From Ostrinia nubilalis (lineage: Eukaryota; Arthropoda; Insecta; Lepidoptera; Crambidae), in the NCBI RefSeq assembly GCF_963855985.1, contig NC_087119.1, positions 5,000,001-5,064,000 on the forward strand: a DNA stretch of 64,000 nucleotides, read 5' to 3'. Below, one piece after another: positions 43,080-64,000 of the stretch. Numbering within the stretch: the first letter of the stretch is position 1; the number at the start of each line of letters is the position of its first letter. The translations under genes were made by a program, and so were the position numbers. The notes below the pieces were generated by a model. The model saw nothing but the letters and a program-made list of their open reading frames with translations. It ran no database searches and was not told the origin of the DNA.

Positions 43080-46000
43080 TTGGGACTAGTTGGGATGTAA
43101 ATTATTTTTAAAATGTATTTAAAAAATAAAATGTTCGTTTTATTATTTCAATAATCTGACCTCTCAACTCAACTACACTACACAAACACCTTTGTTCGCA
43201 ACTGTACTGACGAAACCTCGATATTATACCGTTCATTTAAGATGGCAAGCTTTTTGCTGCGGTAATGCACTCCAGGTAACCGTGTGTGATGCTTATTGCT
43301 CATAGTGATTTTCGATACAGAGCCCCGTACATACGTTATACATAAATTATGGAAAGAAAACACCCAGACCAATACAAACAAATATGTATGCAATTTTGGT
43401 ATGATATTTTTATTTATTAATAAACAAAAAGACTGAACAAAATTGATGCGTGTACTGATTAATGTAATTAACCACATGCAAAGCTTTGTGAATTGCAACA
43501 ACTATAATTATTATCCAAGCTCTAAATAATCGCTACTACGAGTAACATAACTGATCATAAAATGTTTTTCCAATCGCTCAAGCTCCCGAGGATCTACCGA
43601 TAGGTCGGGTGACGTAATCTTGAAATTCTTTTAGCCGGCGCGGAACTTCCGGAAGGTCGGGTGATGCCACGCCTCTTTGAACCGTGTTTACTTTGGCAGT
43701 TATATTATTCTATATTTATTCGATTCTAAAATATATTCCCAAAAATTTTGAAAGTTGTTTTAATTTGTATCACTTGGATATGATTTGTATTAGAAAGTGC
43801 TGTGAGTGTGACGCTTGAACGGAAGGAAGTCAACCTAACCTAACCAACTGCGTATTTCTAAACTGCGTATTTCTATACTGTGTAGCCGCGAGAGCTCTTT
43901 GGCGCGCTGTCTTCGGCGAAGTATTGCGCGCGCAGATTTTGACAGCGCGAAATACCTACTTTAGCAGAAATACCAAGCCTTAATTCTTTGAAATGGTTTT
44001 ATTTCGTACGATTATACACGCATGCGGCAGTCTGTTTTTTAAATTATGGAAAAATGAATTTATTAAAACAATTTTTGAAGCCTATTATGAGTCATTTAGT
44101 ATGGTTTGATGAGTTTTTGTGCTAGATGATAGAAAAATGAGCTTTTGACACGAGTCCCATCGACTCGAAACATTTATCTTACGTTCGAATGTATTGTATT
44201 ATAATTTTATAAATCGGTTTTATCTTTGTGTATTTTATTAAGGACAAAGGCGCGAGCCAAATCTAGATCTTATTGAGCTTTCATTCGTACACTCAACGTA
44301 GATATATTATTTCTGTAAGTAGTATAGACGTCCTATAGTCAATGTGCCCACCTGTCGAGTTCGGTATTTTAGTTGCATAAAATTACTTCGTGGCGTGTTT
44401 TGGAGATATTTACCGAGGTTTGACGTACGCCTACTATTAATTAATAACTAAATAGTTCTCAGTATTTCCTTTGTGCCTTTCAAAAATAAACCTTTTGTGT
44501 TCCAATAAAATTGTATTGCACACGTTGCTAAACATAAGTAAATGGTTGTACACGTCTGATCGTAGGGTTGCAGTGAAGTTTGTTGGCGTAACTTTGTGAT
44601 GTATAGAGTTTGTATGAGTTTCTAGAGCGGCCGATTTTAAGGAAAGTGTCTGTGATTTATGCTAAAATAATATTTCATGCTTATTCATAATTTAACGTAT
44701 GTACTTGTTAAATACTATTACATTGTATATAGCAGTAAGTATTAGCGCGTAATGTTTGTCCTAATTTGTGACCAAAATGCAAAATTTTAAGTATGTAATT
44801 GAATAAACATGAATTGGTATAAGTTTCATGTTAGGTATTAAATGTACGTCTCTCACGGCCCACGTGTTAGGCGCTCGCGGCACTCACCAACTTTAACTAT
44901 GAAAATATATGTTATGAGATTTTGTATGTAATCGTTAGTTTGTATTTCAACCGATATAAAAATTATGTAGATTTCAGATGACATCTAAGTTAAGGCTAAG
45001 TGTGTTAGTCGTCAAATATAGTAGGTATATCGCGATGTATCTAAACAATAAAATTCATGTTCTAACTACGGATTGTTGATCATTATCAGAAACATAGTGT
45101 GTCACAAATTTCACTCTGTCTGTATATCACGCGTGTTCCGCCTCACACATGTCCTGAACTTCATAGGTACTCAACAATTGAACAGCGAAGCGAATTGTTT
45201 CATTTACTGACACTCTTAAGTAACAGTTTACTTACATAATAATGATGAATGCGTTTGACTCTTTATGAAAATAATGTATAATTCACTACATACATAGTAA
45301 AATTATGCTTTTATTGGAAAGAGTCGAGCAAACAATATACATTGTATCTACGCATCCAATGATAATTCTTTAATATTTCTTCGTTTACATAGCCTTATTA
45401 CTTTATCAATTATAACTAACTACTTTCCTTTGAAAATAAAACTTCTTTTTTACTGACTTGCTGAACGCTCTATCTATAACTTCTTTGCTTGCGATTTTAT
45501 CTATAACATGTTCGACATAAAGCATAAGTGCTACATTCGTATATTGAAAATACATTCCTTCTTCAATTCGCCTCGTTCTGAACATTTCTGTCGGGACAGA
45601 CATCGCATTACTCATATCAGCTAGCATTTGCCGGAAATAAAATATTATTATATTTTTTATAAACGAACCTAATCGACTTTGAATTGAAATAACTATACAG
45701 GTTGATCCTAGAATATGGTAACTTTAGAAGTTTGAGTTTAATTCGACGTCGATTACGTATCGGGTCACGAACAGTAATTTTATCATGAAAATGTTTTTAT
45801 TCGTATTTTTACAATTTCCTTTTATCTGTCAGCGAGCTACATGCCAGTGTCACTTCTAGGTATCAAGTTTTTAGTACTGATGATGTAAACTTTATGAAAT
45901 AATTATATAATTTTGAAAAAAATAATGTTTTATTCATGTTTATACCTATTATAATCTAGGGATGAGTTGCACCACCAAACATTACCATTAGGCCTTTTTT

Positions 46001-47521
46001 ATGAATTTTGACAGATTTTTGACTTTTGTTAAAATTAAAGTAGGATGAATTAAGAATTAATTAAGATCTAAGAATCATACGATATGAAATGTCTTCTATA
46101 ATGAAACAAAAATGTTTAGATCACAACATTTATTTGTAAATAATTCATAATAAATAGGGCATTGTATTCTTATGAATAGTGAGACTAAAATATTGTAAGA
46201 AAATTAGAAAATCGGTAATAAAAATAACACATTTATTTTTATCGCTATTACATTAGGGTTTTATTACAAGATAAAAATACGTCTGTCAGAAATAATGACA
46301 ACAATAACACATTTTTAATCTATGGTTCATTTGGCATAGGTATAATTTTGTAAATGCAAGAAAATTCGTATGTAAACATAACTAATACTGGATACGATAG
46401 CATAACAAAATATAATTACTATTAATATTTTCCTATTAAATTTATTCGACTAACTACACACATCAAAAAGCTAAAGGCGATTGAAATTCGTAAAAAGACA
46501 AAAATTACGAATGTCTAGTTTCTAAAGATTTGAAAATATAATATTTCGTAGCTATTAAACTATTACGTTCTGGATTCTTGCCACGTCTACCAGGGACACA
46601 ACATACAACTAAGATGATAAATATTTAAATAATGAGAAATTGTTATTCACTCAGGTGCTAAATACTGATTCGCCTACGTACTTCTTTGGAAAACAATATT
46701 CACTGGAATGGTGTAACGAGATATTTGCTCAGCTCCAAAAAAGTAAAACCTGTTACAAGTCACATCCATGTTAGCTGTACGCCAGCCAGACTAACAAACC
46801 GTTCAATTGTGTACCATAATCTAAAGATGACAAAAACAGATCGCAACCTTACAAATCTGAAGCCACTATCATAAATTAATTAGTGTCTACTAAATGTTAA
46901 TTCTTACTGGAGATGACTATAATAAAGTTTTGTGACAGATTCTTCAATTACTATAATTAATTAATACACACAAATACTGAACTGTCCGGATTTTTACACA
47001 AAGCATTACGTCATGATCAAATATTTGAGATTTTTGGAAAGAATGTAATAATCCTAACAGTGGAATATAATTTAGTTATGTCATATAAGTAGGAACCACT
47101 TAAAATAAAATAAAATCTCAGTCGCTCTTGCATCCTATTTTGATATGGCAAATCAAGAAAGCTTATGAAGAGCCTAATAAAAGCACTGGCAAAAATACTT
47201 TTTCGCATAAAAATCATAAATAACCTTGTTCTAGAACAAACCACAGCTCATTGATCTAATAGAGTGCACAACTACCCATCTTTTTTACCCAAAAGGTATT
47301 TTCAACAGTTTTCTCTTCGTGCGTTACATATTTGGAATTTGCCTTAACATCGTGCGCCTCTACTGGGTTCATCGCTAGTTCTCTGCTAATACAAAAAAGT
47401 TTGACGAAGTGTTGTATTGTCTAAAAATATTTAACCATGAATGGCATGATGTCATTTGAAGCCGGTTTTTCGACAGTACAATAAACTTAGTCAAGTTTTA
47501 TGTAATGCAATTGATGGGCGC

Positions 47522-58894
<11,373 letters not shown>

Positions 58895-58897
<3 letters not shown>

Positions 58898-58935
58898 GAA
58901 TGAACCGTCGGGGGACGCGAAATTATATAGAGTGT
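58895..58935 (-). promoter_or_regulatory. Ldh core promoter: TATA box and TCAGT initiator
   Basis: On the reverse strand TATATAA starts at 58929, and the arthropod initiator TCAGT covers 58899-58895 with its A at 58897. The spacing of about 32 bases is standard for a TATA/Inr pair. It lies about 200 bases ahead of the first AUG. Confidence 0.75.
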
Positions 58936-61341
58936 GGTCGAAACGGTAGCTGTGGGGAGTCACGCACGCGCAGCCTTCCCCGGTGACTGGGCCTTTAAAA
59001 ATACACATTTCGCAGAAATCTTTGAAATGATTGCGCAAATTAATTTGATATAAGTCCGATAAAAATTCTGAGATTTATAGAGCTATAGAAACATACATAT
59101 TTATTTTATAGAGCATTCAGTTCGCAATTGCCGTGATTATTTAATTTATTTTACTCGAGTTTAACAACTCGTGGAAGGATTTCGTTTTCCTTTAGCGGCG
59201 CTTACATTATTGCATGCTTTATTACCAACCCACGCCGATGACGTCATTTACGCGTCAGTCCAATGATAGACATGTCATGTCTCTCCCTAGCCCAATGCTC
59301 GTCATTGACCTCTATCCGCGGTTATTCCCATCAGCTATTTATTTATTATACAGCGAACAGAATTCACTTTCCTTAAGCCATAACATAACGGAAAATAAGC
59401 CAGGTGAAGCAAAATAAACCACAAAAGCACTAAGTAAGTACCTACAGTTTTTGCGCCTGAATTCATTTAAATTTGATATTTTCCCCATTAGGAGTGGGCT
59501 GACTAAACAATTTCACGAAGTTTTTGCGATACGCGCGACGCTATCTTGCCGCCTTATAGAAACATTGAAATAAGGAAGTTAAAATATTATTTCTTTTTTG
59601 TATGTCAATGCAATGAAACAATGAAAATTATAGCGGAACTAACACAAAATAAAATCAAACACATAAATATGTAATGACTCTACCATGATAATAAATTATA
59701 TTATTTTTCAAACAATATTCACTTTGCATTACATTTCAACATAATAATGATGTCTGCATCATAGTCGTTAAGTGCTTGATTTACAAGGAAACGTTTTCCT
59801 AGACTACGAGTCCAAACATTTAAGCTACTACCTACGCCCAATAAAGTTTTATCAAAACCGGCCGGTTTCAGTTGGGCGCGGCGCGAACTACACCAAACTT
59901 TTAACTGAATACATGCGATTGGTAGAGTTTAAAGCATTATGCAACAGTTGCAGGATTCGCAAAATTATTTACTTACTGAATAAAGTTGTTGCGTCGCGTG
60001 TGTGTATGCCGGCACGTAGCTGCTGGGACCGCGAGTCTCGCTCGACTCTTGTGGAGCGGAGCCGGCTGTTTCGCTGCCGCGCTCCGTGAGCCAAGGTGAC
60101 CTTCAACACTCCGTTTTGGATGCCACAACACAGCGCATGCCCGAATCAGGCCCACCATGCATTCTAATACCAACCGTAAAACCCCACCGTACGGACGATA
60201 ATGGCACGCTAATACCCATTGATACAGGACATGATCAACGCGTACCGTCTCGCGGAATTATGAACTATTGCTACAATTGTGTTTTAACGGGAGCATTGAC
60301 ATTGTAATTCAGGCACATAGAAATATTAATTGAAAAGGTCATTGGTGACAACCTTGGGCGATCCACATGTTTAGGAATAGGGTCATTCATGATGTGGAAG
60401 CTCTTATAATTATGAAATTGTAACAATACTCAGATTTTGACCTTGCCCAGATACTTTTCGTATTAATAATATGAATATTTTCAATCAGAGCACTATGTAG
60501 AGCAAAGAATAAGCCATTTTAAGTATACAATAAATAATGTTACTTTGAGTGGAACTTATTAATTGAACCTTCGTCCTAGAAACATCCTCTATGTGCATGT
60601 GTAGTTTAATTTACTAAAGACTGCGGTTTGAAATCTGGTTAATTCATTCTACGTTCATTCATGCATTTGCTGATACAAAACCACAAACTCAATATCATAA
60701 AATCAATCTTGATAGTGTAAAAACTTGATTGATATAGAATCTTTAATCTTATGATACCTATTCAGAATATAAGCGCACATAAGTGCAGCAGTAATAGATA
60801 CTCGTCCTTATCACATGGTGTCCTAAAAAATGTCGTCAGTAAGAAGTCAAGTGGTAGGTAGAGCTAGAGCACCCTTACCTTACCATGTGTCGGTAGGTAA
60901 TATGTGTCGAATTTTTTAAAAAGCACTTTTTTAAAACTTGTTTGTTGGAATGAACCTTAGACTGAACTGAAGAGTGGTTGGCGCTATAAAGTTTCAGTCA
61001 GATTCAGTCTATGACCCCTATTACAAAAAGTAAATCGGACGATTGAAATCAGAGAACGTAAAAATGAAACAAAGTCCTAAATAAATCTGTCTCTACCAAA
61101 CCTACATTAAGACATTTGCGTTTTCTTTTAAAAATGGAGAGTAAAAATAAGCTTCAATAAAAGATAATATAAGTTTAACAGGATTTTTATTGGAACAGAA
61201 CTTCGAAACAAACAGACGGACTGAAATAATTTAAATGTAATATGACTAAGTATTGGATTTCCGCTAAGTTTGACGCATCACTTTCGATTGCATTCAAGGG
61301 ACGTCAGTACTGATAATGTTATCGTAAAAGTTATTCAGTAT
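58936..61341. other. Spacer between Ldh and its paralogue
   Basis: 2.4 kb. A GC-richer patch at about 59995-60110 is unexplained. No exon or named element is supported. Enhancers for Ldh could lie here, but none can be named by eye. Confidence 0.6.
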
Positions 61342-61512
61342 CTATTGAGTGATTTTGATAGCGCCTCGGTTCTCGACGATGGCTTCGGCAGACTTGTGCA
61401 GGAGTTCAATTTCGTTGCAGCTGAGCGGCTGCCGTATGATGTCTGTGATTCCCGCGCTTCCCACCACACAGGGAAGAGACATGAAGATTTCTTCGTTGAT
61501 TTGGTGCTCACC
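61342..61512 (-). CDS. Ldh-like exon 8
   Basis: After CCATAG|: [40 protein letters not shown], and an end in AIKITQ-stop (TAG at 61344-61342). Same length class as the Ldh last exon, two residues longer. Confidence 0.9.
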   Translation of the reverse strand, partial: GEHQINEEIFMSLPCVVGSAGITDIIRQPLSCNEIELLHKSAEAIVENRGAIKITQ

Positions 61513-63638
61513 CTATGGATTAAGAGACATACTTAAATATCCATTTAATTAGCCGGTTAGCAAATGAACTGGCTCGGATCCATCTGTCGGAATTATCCTA
61601 GCGTGCTGAAATGGGCGATTACTTAAACAGATAAAGCTAAATATCTTTCGTAAAATTCTGAGGTTCATTTTAAACAGTAGTACTTGGGAATTCAGGATTT
61701 TCCATAATTAAGGATATGAGTAATTCCAAAGGAAGGGTACCTTGACGTACGTAGACAAGGGCCTTATACAGTTCGCGTCGTTCAGTATCGTAGAGCAGAT
61801 GTCGGTGATAGAGAGGGCAGAGGCCCAGGAGTTGCAGCCCTTGAGGTCGCGGATCTCCTGGCCACTCTGCAGTACCTGTTTATATTTGCAAGACATTAAT
61901 AACATCTAAGTATGTTGTTATTTTTAAGGTACCAATGAAAACAAATCTTTTTTTGTTATTTTTTTTACCTGACGATGTATCTCCTGCCAGTTCTCAGGAT
62001 CAGTGTCTGTGCCGATGTCAGGATTGAGGTCCTTGAGGTGCACGCCTCCCACCGTTACACCGGACCACACAGGCACTGGTGGAAAGTATTCAATGAATGT
62101 CACTCAATTTTAAATACGCAAAATAAGCAACGAAGTAAAACACAACTTTACCACTGCTATACCCGTTCTCGCCGATGATGTACCCGTGGCAAGCCGACGG
62201 GGCCAGCCCGAGACGGTCTGCCAATAAATACCGGAACGTGGCAGAATATAGATTCGTGCCAGAACCGAAGACGCGGCCTTTGGGCAGGTTGCTGACGCGC
62301 CACGCCAGGTAGGCCAGCACGTCCACTGGCTCTATTGCCACTAGGATGATAGCGTCGGGGCTGTAGTGGAGAAGCTGTAAAAAATATGAAAGTGTAAAAG
62401 CATCGAAATTTATGGATAGTGGATCGAAAACTTGCGGCTTAAGGACGGATTTGGATTGGAATTGATTTATAAAAAACCGGGAATACTTAGTTGTTATTGA
62501 TAGAGATAATATGGCAGCAGGAATACTTTTAACTACTGGGACGGTATTCATTCAATGAATTGTATTGAAACCTGATCATAAATAACTGTGTAATAAAAAA
62601 AGATAGGCGATAAGGTGTCTCTCGTACCTGCGGTATAACAGCCTTCATGACCTCCGCATTGCACCGGGTGCAGTCGCCAATCTTCTGACCGGACTCCGAT
62701 TCATAGCACGGAGTTAACACGCAAATCTTTGAGTCTACTGATATACCATAGTCTGCAATAAAGGATTTAACTAACAGCTATTTTTCTCCATACATAACTG
62801 CTAAAAATACTAGTATTATTGATTTTAAAAACAGGAACGTGTTTATGGATACAAAGAGAGATGATCTCACCTTTGCTAGCTCGTAGTTTGGCGTTCCTTA
62901 AAAATTTGGAACCATACTGTAAATCCATGAGCTCGCCTCTCAGCTTATCTTCTCCGAAGTCAATCATGCTTATGTCATTTGTAACACCCTGAAAAACACC
63001 GACCTGATTGACTCTAGTAAGTAAAGAAATTTAGATGAAAGTTACCTACCTACCTACCTACTCTGAAAACAAACTACACGCTCTACAATAAAACAAAACG
63101 TAATAGGTATTTATTTGATTTTAAACATAAACCTTTTCCAGTTATTGGATCGTTATTTTTTCGTCAGGAGCTCTAACAGCTTGTTCCCTTTCCCGTGATT
63201 TTGAAGATAGAGCAAAGCATAATATTATTAATAATGTAAAATCGACGGTGGCGTAACTTATACACAAAATTAACACGATGTAACAGAAACCTTAGCCAGC
63301 AACGAGAAGACAGTGGCCACACCGACGTCACCAGCGCCCACCACGGTGATCTTGTTATTCGGTTTGTAGCTGCCGCGGCCCATGGTCAGGAACAGCTGGT
63401 CGAAGGTTGACCCGTTGGGGCTCTTAGCATCGGTGGGTGGTTCACGCTCTATTGCTGTTACTAGTGGCTCCTTTATGCCCTTTTCACCTGTGGTATATTT
63501 AAATTATTAGTTAGCAGACACCACAAAGGGTCGCTTGTAGAAAAAAGGATAGAGAAACTTACATTGCAATGGCTGGGGCTTGTGCGACGGTGGTGTAGGC
63601 AGAGGTGACGAGATGATGTTAGGGTCACGCAAGGCCAT
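61342..63638 (-). CDS. Ldh-like paralogue, probable pseudoenzyme
   Basis: Eight coding exons: 63638-63563, 63487-63291, 62988-62871, 62752-62628, 62374-62152, 62075-61969, 61875-61741, 61512-61342. All borders are GT-AG, phases agree, and the frame is 383 codons plus stop. From exon 3 on, exon lengths equal those of Ldh, so residues align at +50 with no gaps. The nucleotide fold is kept ([14 protein letters not shown]). Catalysis is not: Gln99 to Ser, Arg105 to Ile, Asn137 to Glu, Asp165 to Tyr, Arg168 to Thr, His192 to Asn, Thr247 to Asn. An open frame with good splice sites argues against a dead gene. It may bind NAD or form mixed tetramers with LDH (inference). The N-terminus is about 50 residues longer than LDH, and the start is uncertain. 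Confidence 0.85.
61741..61875 (-). CDS. Ldh-like exon 7
   Basis: 135 nt between AAACAG| and AAG|GTACCC. It encodes [20 protein letters not shown], then [20 protein letters not shown] and STYVK. Thr247 of LDH is Asn (GCNSW). Confidence 0.9.
61969..62075 (-). CDS. Ldh-like exon 6
   Basis: 107 nt between CCACCAG| and CAG|GTAAAA. It encodes [20 protein letters not shown], then [15 protein letters not shown]. The intron after it (61876-61968) is absent from Ldh. Confidence 0.9.
62152..62374 (-). CDS. Ldh-like exon 5 (lost catalytic residues)
   Basis: 223 nt between TTTACAG| and G|GTAAAG. It encodes [20 protein letters not shown], then [20 protein letters not shown] and [12 protein letters not shown]. 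The three catalytic positions in the two motifs are Tyr, Thr and Asn instead of Asp, Arg and His; Asn of SNPVD is Glu. Confidence 0.93.
62628..62752 (-). CDS. Ldh-like exon 4 (altered substrate loop)
   Basis: 125 nt between TTGCAG| and CAG|GTACGA. It encodes [20 protein letters not shown], then [20 protein letters not shown]. The loop Gln and Arg of LDH are replaced, and four Cys appear in or around the loop. Confidence 0.9.
62871..62988 (-). CDS. Ldh-like exon 3
   Basis: 118 nt between TTTTCAG| and AAG|GTGAGA. It encodes [20 protein letters not shown], then [19 protein letters not shown]. The NAD-ribose Asp is kept. Confidence 0.9.
63291..63487 (-). CDS. Ldh-like exon 2 (extension and dinucleotide loop)
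   Basis: 197 nt between ACCACAG| and AAG|GTTTCT. It encodes [40 protein letters not shown], then [20 protein letters not shown] and AK. GxGxxG is intact. Confidence 0.85.
63563..63638 (-). CDS. Ldh-like exon 1 (start uncertain)
   Basis: From ATG at 63638 (context CCCATGG): [25 protein letters not shown], then the donor T|GTAAGT. Pro/Ser-rich. The frame is open back to 63681 and meets a MITE whose terminal TCTAG could serve as a 3' splice site, so the true first exon may lie upstream. Confidence 0.55.
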
Positions 63639-63685
63639 GGGCGGGGAGGTCTGCACTTGGCTCTTGGTCAACGAGTACAGCCCCC

Positions 63686-63802
63686 CTAGACAAAACGCAC
63701 TTTTTGATCGAATCGAAAATCGAATCCGTCAAATTCCATACAAAAAAGGGGCTTTTCGACCACTTTTCGACTGGTTTGCGATTATAATGGCACTTTGTCT
63801 AG
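63686..63802. mobile_element. Short TIR element at the 5' edge of the Ldh-like gene
   Basis: The ends CTAGACAAA and TTTGTCTAG are inverted. Inner words TTTTCGA/TCGAAAA also pair. 117 bp, non-coding. Confidence 0.65.
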
Positions 63803-64000
63803 ACCCACAGGCTGCGCCCCAAAGACTGTAGGTACCGCAGCGGGCGCATCGTGCCGGGCCTCTCTGTCGCCACCACGCAAACTATCCGCGGAAATCTAAT
63901 ACCTACATGCGGATTTACTTCTAGGAATTCATTTATACTTAATTATTTTTATTTTTATAATGATTTGTGTGGATTTGTGTCTATTGTTATGTCATGTCGA
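63803..64000. other. Window end, upstream of the Ldh-like gene
   Basis: A GC-rich patch (63806-63890), then AT-rich sequence. It could hold a promoter or a first exon of the Ldh-like gene; nothing is decisive. Confidence 0.4.

Larger units (their letters stand above)
40266..47521. other. 3' UTR of the Trio-like gene and intergenic DNA
   Basis: No further gene is supported. It holds a LINE scrap (40382-40507), a possible poly(A) signal (40811), a 178-bp satellite (41824-42840), a dispersed repeat (42854-43079) and AT-rich DNA up to the convergent Ldh stop codon. The Trio-like and Ldh genes converge tail to tail here. Confidence 0.7.

Noticed and set aside
43178..43501. 107-codon minus frame
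   Set aside because: AT-rich, hydrophobic by composition, with no recognisable domain; probably chance.
45406..45627. 73-codon minus frame beginning MLADMSNAM
   Set aside because: Looks somewhat protein-like, but there is no splice logic, no recognised family and no promoter. Left as unproven.
61342..63638. Ldh processed or decaying pseudogene
   Set aside because: It has introns with GT-AG borders, matching phases and no stops over 383 codons; pseudoenzyme fits better than pseudogene.

Overview
This window looks like nuclear DNA from a moth or butterfly. It has AT-rich introns and intergenic DNA, GC-rich split exons with GT-AG borders, and many typical lepidopteran mobile-element remnants: RTE-type LINE tails, CAGGGTG-type mariner-like foldbacks, a hAT MITE and tRNA-derived SINE pieces. 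An arthropod-type core promoter (TATA box plus TCAGT initiator) fits this. The species cannot be named from the sequence alone.

Three genes can be read. (1) On the + strand, about 2740-40265, is the 3' half of a Trio/Kalirin-family gene. Sixteen exons join in frame into 1103 residues: an acidic linker, the second RhoGEF (DH-PH) module, an Ig domain, a weak FN3 domain and a complete Ser/Thr kinase domain ending at a stop codon at 40263-40265. The 5' half lies upstream of the window. (2) On the - strand, 58897 down to 47522, is a complete L-lactate dehydrogenase gene with every catalytic residue present, a 7-kb intron and a clear TATA/Inr promoter. (3) On the - strand, 63638 down to 61342, is a tandem Ldh paralogue. 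Its reading frame, splice sites and exon sizes are intact, but all the catalytic positions I could check are substituted, so it is probably a pseudoenzyme. Its 5' end may lie beyond the window.

The most unusual structure is in the kinase part of the Trio-like gene. Three consecutive exons (ending at 31117, 34576 and 37838) are each followed by a tandem array made of the 3' part of that exon plus the first 30-45 bases of its intron: 12 copies of about 190 bp, 14 copies of 172 bp and 9 copies of 166 bp. Every unit carries a 5' splice site, and the intron head holds an in-frame stop in each array. Array 1 is diverged, while arrays 2 and 3 are almost uniform.

The remaining DNA is mostly intron filled with repeats. 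Notable items are a 1-kb palindromic element (about 1522-2560), a P-E-P-E-P segmental triplication (6426-13564) whose last copy caught a TA-flanked transposon, a second 1-kb foldback (21495-22542), a 390-bp TIR element with a TCA target duplication inside kinase array 3, a 178-bp satellite after the gene (41824-42840), and a nested element with a broken DUF4806-like gene in the first long Ldh intron (51015-54667). A LINE fragment in Ldh has duplicated the splice donor of exon 3.
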